NCBI GenBank assembly: GCA_964442745.1
Contig: CAYUAI010000119.1
Coordinates: 1 to 10,722 of the forward strand
Direction of reading: 5' to 3'
Source: CAYUAI01 sp964442745
GTDB taxonomy: Bacteria; Pseudomonadota; Gammaproteobacteria; S012-40
Length of the DNA stretch: 10,722 bases
Position 1 is the stretch's first letter. The number at the start of each line of letters is the position of its first letter. The notes under the pieces are model-generated. The model did no database searches and had not been told where the DNA came from. It saw only the letters and a program-made list of their open reading frames with translations. This document shows, one piece after another, positions 1 through 7,112 of this stretch. The position numbers and the translations under genes were made by a program.

Positions 1-392
1 GCCGGAGGGATAGGGGTGGGCGAAACATGACCATTTTGCTCACGCATACAGGCGATTTGTTGTTCACCTTTAGCCATGAGTTGTTCTTCATCGTTTTCGT
101 TGATACAAATATAATCAAATAACATGGTGACTCGATTCTGACTGATGGCACCGGCTTGCATGCGAAGGATGATGGCATTAAAGGCATAAAGTTCGGAATA
201 ATATTCACAGGAAACCCGTGTCGTTATCAGTAACAGCCCATTTTTGAGATCGTCAATGATCTCTGATGCATTATCTTTTAAAAACAGTTCTCGGCAGCGG
301 CCTTGCCAGCGTATATGATTGGCGTAATACACATTGCCGGTCAGGTTGGTTTCTTCAAAACCGATGATATGATGATATTCATAGCTTCTCAT
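1..392 (-). CDS. tebC: Enediyne-type hotdog-fold thioesterase (TEBC / CalE7-SgcE10 family), 3' end cut by window
   Basis: Partial gene: 130 codons are visible from ATG at 392-390, and the frame is still open at base 1. Family members are about 145-155 residues, so perhaps 15-25 are missing. The protein starts MRSYEYHHIIGFEETNLTGN and continues with VYYANHIRWQGRCRE (residues 21-35), the signature of the acyl-ACP thioesterases paired with enediyne PKSs. The Asp usual in the 4-hydroxybenzoyl-CoA thioesterase active-site loop is replaced by Asn16, as is typical of this subfamily. A second conserved stretch, EQQIACMRE, lies at about residues 110-118. By homology it hydrolyses the polyketide chain from the PKS ACP in the cytoplasm, releasing a linear polyene (with or without decarboxylation). 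The start overlaps the end of pksE by 14 bases and has an AGGGG ribosome site 6 bases upstream, so translational coupling is likely. Family assignment is firm; the true substrate is inferred. Confidence 0.93.
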   Translation of the reverse strand, partial: MRSYEYHHIIGFEETNLTGNVYYANHIRWQGRCRELFLKDNASEIIDDLKNGLLLITTRVSCEYYSELYAFNAIILRMQAGAISQNRVTMLFDYICINENDEEQLMAKGEQQIACMREQNGHVSPTPIPP

Positions 393-3300
393 TATTTGCC
401 CCTATCAATATTCCAATCATCATGGGTTGTGATCTATTTTTCAGTTTGGCTAGGTAGGTGGCCACCTTGTTTTCGCCCGCTGTAAATAATACCCAGTCGT
501 CTTTGTGGCACTGGGATAAAACAATCGGTGTATCCAGTAATAATCCTGCTTTTTTCAAGCATTCTCTGACTACCCAGAGGCGTGTCGCGGATATCTCGAT
601 TGTTTCTTTCGCGCTTTTTGCAATGATTTTTGTCAGCATTTGCCAATCGTCTCCGACTACATCTTGTTGGCGTAATTTAGTGCCATCAATAACACATTCA
701 ATATCGCAACTTACGGTGTGTGCTGAGCTGGCTGCCAACGTTAATTCGGCGTGATGTGAGGCACTGACAAAACTCTGCTGACCGGTTAATTCTGGTTTAC
801 CATCAGGGCGTCGAATCACCGCCGTTTGTATTATGCCGGAAGCTTCGGAAATCGCCATCGAGCTGCGCTGTTGTCTTGGCATGTCTTGATCATCCCGCAA
901 GGCTATTTGTATCTCAGCACCGGGAATAAGCTCTGAGCTTCGACGTTCTAAATAGGTGACAAGTAATGGTTCAACCCATTCGTCTACTTTAATGTTCGCG
1001 ACTTTTCGTAACGCTAGACCTGTCCAACGTTCCAGTAAATAACCCTCGGCATTAAATAACGATAAATTGTAGCAAAATACATCTTTGTTTTGCCATTGTT
1101 GCTTAGCATGAACTTGCCACGGTCCCAGAGTATGTGTTGAAAAAAACTCGATATGATCGACACTGATGGGTAATAGGCGAACATGCGGAATGCAAGCCTG
1201 AATCGCATGGATGGCGGCATCCCTTGCACCGGGGTCAGCTAGTTGATGTGGCTGGGGTAAATAGTTTGAATACCAATGGGTAGTCTCGGCGACATCAATG
1301 CTTGCTTGGCAATGTAAGGTGTGTAAGTGCTGGTATCCATTGATGCGTTGAAATCTTCCTTGATGAAATAGTAAATTGTTGTAGATCTGATGTTCAATAT
1401 TTAAAGAAATGCATGGAGAGTTAGAGAGTTGGGTTTTTTTTGCCATTGATTTTTTAGAAAAATGACATTTTCCTTTGAAATGATCCAGAGTAAATCCATT
1501 GCGTGAACTACGCAGGATAAGATCGACGTCTCCTTTGATATTAATCAGTGCGGCGATTCTCAACGTCATTGGCTCGTCAGCGGGAACAACAATTGGTCGC
1601 AGAAAATTAATGTCTGAAAATGAGGTAAGTTCCGCATTGTGGTGCCCTGCGGTGAATAAGGCGGTGGCCACTTGCGCCATGGCTTCCATGCCCATGACGG
1701 CGGGGAACAGATATTCACCATCGACTTGATGGTCTTGTAAATAGAGGTCAGAGGCCAACGATAATTCGACATCGATAATCAATTCAACCCCTGGATAAAA
1801 GACCCGCGTTTGTTCAAGAAAACGTTGGAAGGGTAAGTCTGGTTTTGTCATGGTCAATGTTTCGATTTCACCTAAACGTCCGGAAATCACTAACGAAGTT
1901 TTAGGTGGCTTTTGACTAATTAAATCGAGAAAAATATCGACTCCCTTGTCCGGTGAGATGGGGGAAATTCCCTGAGCAATCAAGGCATCGATTCTGCCCA
2001 ATCGTTCACCCATGCCAACCCCAGACCAGACTGACCATTCCAGTGATAAGCATCGACAGGCGGGATAATCCTGTTGCAATTTTTCAGTCAATAAACTGAG
2101 TTGTTGATTAGCCACGGCATAATCTGCTTCACCGCGCATACCAGTTCTGGCAATAATAGAGCTGAATGCCACAAACAACCGTAATTGTGAAGCATCAATG
2201 GCTGCCAGTAGGTTTTCAGCTCCCTGAAGTTTTGTTGCCAGTGTCTGGTGAAACATGGCTTGACTAAGGTGATTGATCAGACAAGGGTGATTCACGCCAG
2301 CGCCATGGATAATTGCACTAATAGGACCCAATTTCTGCTGTGCTTGTTGCACGATCTTTGCGACTTTCTGCTGATCGGTGACATCGACTGAAAAATAAAG
2401 AAATTGACAACCTTGTTTGGTGAAGCGGATTAGGTTGTTGCTGAGCTCTTTATCATCATCGGCTTTAGCTCGACCGAGTAGTACCAGTGAAGAACCGGTT
2501 TTTTTTGCAAGTTGCAAGGCGCATTCTGCGGCGATGCCTTTGCCACCACCACTGACCAATACGACATCGGTATTCCCTAAAGGTAGCGATTTTTTTGCCG
2601 TATTTTTTTTCACTAACATCAATGCGGGAATCTGCCGAATATCTATCTGATCATAGCGGGCTTCTACGAAGCTAGCATTTGATCGAATTTCATTGACGAT
2701 GCGAGGGATCGCATCGTTAACCAACGGTAGCGCAATGATAGTGGTTTTAATGTCGGGCTGTTCCTGGAAAAAAGTCCGGGCAAAGGAGGCCATACTATGG
2801 GTGCTATTATTTGACTGCACTAAAACAAAATGCCCGAGTGTGGTTGGGTTTGATATTATTACTTTCGCTGCTTTTAGCAATAAAACGATATTGCGATCTA
2901 AGTCATCAGATAGTACCAGTAAAACACCATTGACAGATACTGAATGTTGCAGGGCAATGATCAGTTTGTTGTTAAATTTTTTTTCGACATTGGCATGCAA
3001 TTGCCAGTGAGATTCACTCTTTTGTTCTTTATCCGGTTTGTCCGGCAGCGGTTTATTTTGATAAGTTATTTGAAAAGTCCGAACCCAGGCGTCGACACCC
3101 GGTGGGTTTTTTTCTACTGTCTTTGTTTTGGCACTAACCCCGCTTGATTTTAAATCTTCCAGTGCTTGGGAAACCTGCCGAAGGGTGGCATTGGCATAAT
3201 CGGTGGTGGCGGCAGGCGCGGGTAAATTTAGTTGTCGGCTAAGATCAGTGACTAATTGTCCGACAGCAATGGAATTCAGGTGAAGGTCGACCAGCAAGCG

Positions 3301-6204
3301 GTTATCCAGGGAAATAGCCTCGATTGGCAATTCCAATCGATTGGCTACTTGATTGATTAACAAGTCCGTAATGTTGTCTTTATGATTGATTTTTTCTGGG
3401 TTTGTTAGTTCGGTATGTGGTGTTTTTGAATTTTCCGGTACTTGAAGTTTTGTTTTAGGTTGGCTGACTGGTCGGTTGGATAATGGCGGCGCTTTTTCGC
3501 AAGGGTTGGTTAAAAAGGTTGGCGAATTTTGTAAATCAATGGGTCTTGAAAATCGATTATAAAATAATAGCTCCTGATTCAATTTGATACCTAAGACATG
3601 GCAAGCAGCCATCGCCGAAAGCAGACCAAAGAGGGAATCACTACCAATGTCGAGTGAAATACAAGGCGTTTTGCTTTGTTGTTTTGCCAAACCCGCTAAT
3701 ATTTTTCCTGGTCCCACTTCAAGCAAACAATCAATTTGATTGTCCAGTTGCTTAAATGCATCAATAAAGTGTACCGGTTGAGTTAATTGACGAATCAGTA
3801 GCGTTTTTAAATTTTGTTGCTTGTCGATGGTTTTACCTGTGACTGATGAAACAAACGATTGGGATAGGTTGGAAAATGTCTGTGATTCTAAGTGAGTGGC
3901 AAAAAGATTGGCGGCTTCTCTCATATAAGGTGAATGAAAAGATTGGCTGACGGGTAATCTGGTTGCTTGAAGAGAACGTGCCTGGGCTCTGCGTAAAATG
4001 GCTTCTATCGACGACTGACTGCCTGTCACAATGGTTTGCAATGGTGAGTTAAAACAAGCGATGGTGATATGACTCAGTCCGACTAGCAGCTTATTCACCA
4101 CTGGCTTGTCCGCCGAAATACTTGCCATGGCGCCTTGTTGCGAAGCCGCCTGTGCCATCACTTTACCGCGTTGTGTGGAAATTTTCATCGCTTCCTCAGC
4201 GCTATATGCACCTGCCCAATGCAAGGCGGTCAATTCTCCCAGACTATGTCCCAGCACCGCTGTCGCATGAATACTGAGTTTTTCCATCAGTAACAATCCC
4301 GAAAGTTCTGCGGCAACAATGGCGGGCTGAACCAGGGCGGTAGACTGTGGATCTTCTATCGAGGGCAAAGACAGCGAGGCATAAAAATCCCGGATGAATT
4401 TGAAACGATTTGCTAGCGCACCGCCATTTTTTCTAATTGGCGCCGCTTGGCCGGGAAACAAAAAAGCAATGGTTCCCGGTTTTGCAGATGGCCATAAAAA
4501 TACACCATGATTTTCATCAATCAAGTGGGTGTTGTTGTTATTGATTCTGCCAATCAGCCATGTAATACGCTGGCTCAATTGCTTGGGTGAATTTGCAACA
4601 ATTGCCGCTTTCACCGTGGCTGATGATTGAATATTTTTTGCGAGTTGAATGGCACAATCACTGATTTCACTATGCGACAGTTTAATCGCTCGCTGTTCTA
4701 ATGATTGCAGTTGTTCGAGTAATTGCTGGTAAGTTAACGCAGACCAGATAAATAATTCAGCATCCTGTTCACTATTGATTAAACGTTCATCATTGACGGT
4801 GAGCTGAGTGCGTCTTTCGACGCTATGGTTTTCCAATGCGATGTGTACATTAATGCCGCCAAAACCAAAAGAACTCACACCGGCGCGCAGGGGTTTTTCT
4901 TGGGGCCAGATTTTACCCTTGCTTAAGGTCGTTAGTTTAGCGTCAGATTTGCTCAATTCCGGATGTAAATGTTTTATGTTGGTCGCGGGCGGTAATACCT
5001 GAGTGTGTAATGCCATGGTGGCTTTGATGAGTCCTGCGATACCGGCGGCGGCTTTGGTATGACCGATATTGGCTTTAACGGAACTGATAATGGCTTGATT
5101 CTTGGCACCTGCTAGGGTCCTTTCGTCATTAAGGCTAGTCAATTCTACAGTATCACCCACGGCAGTTCCGGTGCCGTGACCTTCAAACAGAGGCACGCTG
5201 ACCATATCGTAGCCAGCCCGTTGATAAGCCCGTTGAATCGCGAGTCGTTGTCCATGACTTTCAGGTCGGGTGATGCCACCGCCACCGTCAGAAGAGATAC
5301 CCCAGCCACGGATTAAGGCGTAATAGCGTAGCCCTTGGGCAAGTGCGTCTTCATGGCGCATCAAGACCATAAAGCCACAGCCTTCACCGGGTAAGAAACC
5401 CGTGCCCTGTTCGTCGTAAACGCGCATTTCATTATGTGCGAATGCACCGGTGCGGGAAAATCCTACTAGCTCAAATGGATCGAGGCTAAGATCGACGCCA
5501 CCAATAATTGCCGTATCGAGATCGCCGGCGCGAAGATTTGAACAGGCATTGGCGACAGCAAGCAATGATGAACTGCAGGCACCATCAAGGCAATAACCAC
5601 CACCACCCAGATTAAAATAATTGCAAATTCGACCGGCAATGGTATTGGACAAGGCACCCGCGAGGGTTTCTTCATTAGGCGTCGTGAAAGGGGATTTGAA
5701 CATTTGTTCTAATTGATTTAGCCAGGTGACTCGCTCGGCTTCCGTCAAGTCTTTTTCCAGCAATTGTGTATTCAGTTGTCTTTGTACATAAGGCCATCGT
5801 AGGCGTAAGCTGTTGGCTCGGGAAAACTCACCGTTCAGGGTATTGCCGACTAGAACCCCGGTACTTTCCTTCATTAAGCCTGCTGCATCGGGAAACCCGG
5901 CATCAGCCAATGCTCTGTTCGCTACATCCAGCGCCAGCCAATGGACCAGATCGACTGAGCGATAGGTGGTGCCGGAAATACGAAACTTGACTCGGTCAAA
6001 TGTATAGTCAGTTAACAAGGCTGCCTGTTCTAGGTAGATACTATCTGGGCCTTCATCCTGTGTATAGTCTGCCAAATTTAAACGATCAGCGGGAATTTGG
6101 CGAAATGCGATACGCTTGCTCAAAATATTTTGCCAGAGCGCTAGTGGTGATGAAGCCTCGGGATATTCACATGCCATCCCCACAATGGCAATAGCATCGG
6201 TCAC
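379..6204 (-). CDS. pksE: Iterative type I enediyne polyketide synthase PKSE (KS-AT-ACP-KR-DH-PPTase)
   Basis: A 1941-residue single-module iterative PKS, matching the usual length of about 1900-1950. It should build a polyene from malonyl-CoA as precursor of the nine- or ten-membered enediyne core. Domains in order: KS (about 1-455; Cys210 in DGACSSSL, His343 in EGHGTGT, His382 in NIGHTKAAAG); AT (about 575-870; LFPGQ at 582-586, GHSLGE with Ser654, Arg679, His757); ACP (about 940-1015; Ser978 in LHLNS); a structural plus catalytic KR (about 1080-1445; GGGKG at 1219-1223, Lys1325, Ser1349, Tyr1362); DH (about 1470-1740; His1492 in DHQVDG, Asp1662 in RDAAIHAIQ); integrated phosphopantetheinyl transferase (about 1750-1941; CDIE with Asp1834 and Glu1836, then Trp1877, Glu1881 and Lys1884). 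No ER or methyltransferase is seen. Proline/lysine-rich linkers flank the ACP (about 900-940 and 1018-1070). The start is GTG, overlapping the unbU stop as GTGA, with AAAGGGG 7 bases upstream. All key residues seem intact. PUFA synthases (PfaA) are excluded by the single ACP and the C-terminal PPTase. Confidence 0.97.
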   Translation of the reverse strand: MTDAIAIVGMACEYPEASSPLALWQNILSKRIAFRQIPADRLNLADYTQDEGPDSIYLEQAALLTDYTFDRVKFRISGTTYRSVDLVHWLALDVANRALADAGFPDAAGLMKESTGVLVGNTLNGEFSRANSLRLRWPYVQRQLNTQLLEKDLTEAERVTWLNQLEQMFKSPFTTPNEETLAGALSNTIAGRICNYFNLGGGGYCLDGACSSSLLAVANACSNLRAGDLDTAIIGGVDLSLDPFELVGFSRTGAFAHNEMRVYDEQGTGFLPGEGCGFMVLMRHEDALAQGLRYYALIRGWGISSDGGGGITRPESHGQRLAIQRAYQRAGYDMVSVPLFEGHGTGTAVGDTVELTSLNDERTLAGAKNQAIISSVKANIGHTKAAAGIAGLIKATMALHTQVLPPATNIKHLHPELSKSDAKLTTLSKGKIWPQEKPLRAGVSSFGFGGINVHIALENHSVERRTQLTVNDERLINSEQDAELFIWSALTYQQLLEQLQSLEQRAIKLSHSEISDCAIQLAKNIQSSATVKAAIVANSPKQLSQRITWLIGRINNNNTHLIDENHGVFLWPSAKPGTIAFLFPGQAAPIRKNGGALANRFKFIRDFYASLSLPSIEDPQSTALVQPAIVAAELSGLLLMEKLSIHATAVLGHSLGELTALHWAGAYSAEEAMKISTQRGKVMAQAASQQGAMASISADKPVVNKLLVGLSHITIACFNSPLQTIVTGSQSSIEAILRRAQARSLQATRLPVSQSFHSPYMREAANLFATHLESQTFSNLSQSFVSSVTGKTIDKQQNLKTLLIRQLTQPVHFIDAFKQLDNQIDCLLEVGPGKILAGLAKQQSKTPCISLDIGSDSLFGLLSAMAACHVLGIKLNQELLFYNRFSRPIDLQNSPTFLTNPCEKAPPLSNRPVSQPKTKLQVPENSKTPHTELTNPEKINHKDNITDLLINQVANRLELPIEAISLDNRLLVDLHLNSIAVGQLVTDLSRQLNLPAPAATTDYANATLRQVSQALEDLKSSGVSAKTKTVEKNPPGVDAWVRTFQITYQNKPLPDKPDKEQKSESHWQLHANVEKKFNNKLIIALQHSVSVNGVLLVLSDDLDRNIVLLLKAAKVIISNPTTLGHFVLVQSNNSTHSMASFARTFFQEQPDIKTTIIALPLVNDAIPRIVNEIRSNASFVEARYDQIDIRQIPALMLVKKNTAKKSLPLGNTDVVLVSGGGKGIAAECALQLAKKTGSSLVLLGRAKADDDKELSNNLIRFTKQGCQFLYFSVDVTDQQKVAKIVQQAQQKLGPISAIIHGAGVNHPCLINHLSQAMFHQTLATKLQGAENLLAAIDASQLRLFVAFSSIIARTGMRGEADYAVANQQLSLLTEKLQQDYPACRCLSLEWSVWSGVGMGERLGRIDALIAQGISPISPDKGVDIFLDLISQKPPKTSLVISGRLGEIETLTMTKPDLPFQRFLEQTRVFYPGVELIIDVELSLASDLYLQDHQVDGEYLFPAVMGMEAMAQVATALFTAGHHNAELTSFSDINFLRPIVVPADEPMTLRIAALINIKGDVDLILRSSRNGFTLDHFKGKCHFSKKSMAKKTQLSNSPCISLNIEHQIYNNLLFHQGRFQRINGYQHLHTLHCQASIDVAETTHWYSNYLPQPHQLADPGARDAAIHAIQACIPHVRLLPISVDHIEFFSTHTLGPWQVHAKQQWQNKDVFCYNLSLFNAEGYLLERWTGLALRKVANIKVDEWVEPLLVTYLERRSSELIPGAEIQIALRDDQDMPRQQRSSMAISEASGIIQTAVIRRPDGKPELTGQQSFVSASHHAELTLAASSAHTVSCDIECVIDGTKLRQQDVVGDDWQMLTKIIAKSAKETIEISATRLWVVRECLKKAGLLLDTPIVLSQCHKDDWVLFTAGENKVATYLAKLKNRSQPMMIGILIGANNEKL
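399..403 (-). promoter_or_regulatory. Ribosome binding site of the thioesterase gene
   Basis: On the minus strand AGGGG stands 6 bases before the ATG at 392-390, inside the last codons of pksE. It fixes the thioesterase start and supports re-initiation by ribosomes finishing pksE, whose stop is 379-381. Confidence 0.6.
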
Positions 6205-7112
6205 GATAAAGCCCCTTTATGAATCATCTGGAGTTTTTCATGGGCGGTATTTTTTTGTTGAGCGGCAGACCAATACATCATCATGCCCCGAATACTGCAG
6301 ACGATAATAAGGGCAAAAAACAACCCGAAAACCACATGAAAGCTTACCAGTAAATGATAAACAGCTGCGACACTGATGCCGAATAGAATTTGTCTGGCGA
6401 CGGGAAAGGGTGTGGTGCCAGGGTCAGAAATCATATAAAAGGTAAATAATAAAAATGCCATTCCGGTCATGGGAATGAGAGGGGCTAATAAGGGTGTGCC
6501 AAAGAAAAGACTGCGCAATAATCCAAAGGCGGCGAACGCCAGTAACCAGGCCATGATCAACGGCATACGTTGAGTAAAACGAATATTTAAGAAAGTACCG
6601 GAAATAATAATCAACAGAGGTAAAAACCAGTCGCCAAAACCATATAAGTTTTCGGTAAATTGATAAGGCGGTGCAATACCAACCCAAGGAAATAACACGA
6701 GAGTTGTGGCAATGCCAGTATTGGAGGGGTTGAAAAAGTGGCGACTGCTTTTTGCAAATTGCACACGAAATAGATACTTAGAGCCGACTAATACGGCAAT
6801 CGCAAAACTGATGGGGAATAATTGTTCATTGGGATAGATCAACATGGCAACGGCTAGTGAACCAATGTGTACGGGTAATAAAAAATCCACCAGCGGTTTG
6901 ATGCCACCGGAAAATCGAGTTATTCTGCCATGTGTGCGGGCATCAATCCATTCCAGCAGCAGTTCTAATGTGTATCCGGTGAATAAGGCGATAAAAACAT
7001 GTGCGATAGATTGTTCAAATCCTAAGAAGCCGTGACCCAGTACAGTGAGCGCAGAGATGGCAATGGCAAATCGGCGTAAGGCGGGTAGTCTCAAGTCAAT
7101 TTTAGATTTCAT
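6201..7112 (-). CDS. unbU: Enediyne cassette integral membrane protein UnbU (RnfD/NqrB-like)
   Basis: A 303-residue polytopic inner-membrane protein. Hydrophobic segments appear at about residues 12-30, 33-52, 74-94, 98-115, 131-148, 161-177, 184-200, 207-228 and 240-275, giving eight to ten helices. Two short motifs recall RnfD/NqrB quinone/ion-pump subunits: FNPSNTGIA (127-135) and SDPGTTPF (229-236). The Ser-Gly-Ala-Thr motif that carries covalent FMN in true RnfD/NqrB is not present, and no other rnf/nqr genes are nearby, so this is not an Rnf complex subunit. Length and position between unbV and pksE match the UNBU family of enediyne cassettes (about 300-340 residues), whose biochemical role is unknown; a redox or transport role at the membrane is inference. 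ATG at 7112-7110 overlaps the unbV stop as ATGA, and the stop overlaps the pksE GTG as GTGA. Confidence 0.92.
   Translation of the reverse strand: MKSKIDLRLPALRRFAIAISALTVLGHGFLGFEQSIAHVFIALFTGYTLELLLEWIDARTHGRITRFSGGIKPLVDFLLPVHIGSLAVAMLIYPNEQLFPISFAIAVLVGSKYLFRVQFAKSSRHFFNPSNTGIATTLVLFPWVGIAPPYQFTENLYGFGDWFLPLLIIISGTFLNIRFTQRMPLIMAWLLAFAAFGLLRSLFFGTPLLAPLIPMTGMAFLLFTFYMISDPGTTPFPVARQILFGISVAAVYHLLVSFHVVFGLFFALIIVCSIRGMMMYWSAAQQKNTAHEKLQMIHKGALS
6212..6218 (-). promoter_or_regulatory. Ribosome binding site of pksE
   Basis: AAAGGGG on the minus strand lies 7 bases before the GTG at 6204-6202. It is a strong Shine-Dalgarno match and supports the non-ATG start, which is also where KS similarity begins (residues TDAIAIVGMAC). 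The site lies within the last codons of unbU. Confidence 0.65.

Noticed and set aside
379..6204. Polyunsaturated fatty acid synthase (PfaA-type) as identity of the large PKS
   Set aside because: PfaA has several tandem ACPs and no C-terminal PPTase. Here there is one ACP between AT and KR, then DH and PPTase, and the neighbours are unbL/unbV/unbU.
6201..7112. Rnf or Nqr respiratory complex subunit
   Set aside because: No other rnf/nqr genes are nearby, the covalent FMN motif is absent, and the gene overlaps unbV and pksE in the known UNBU position.
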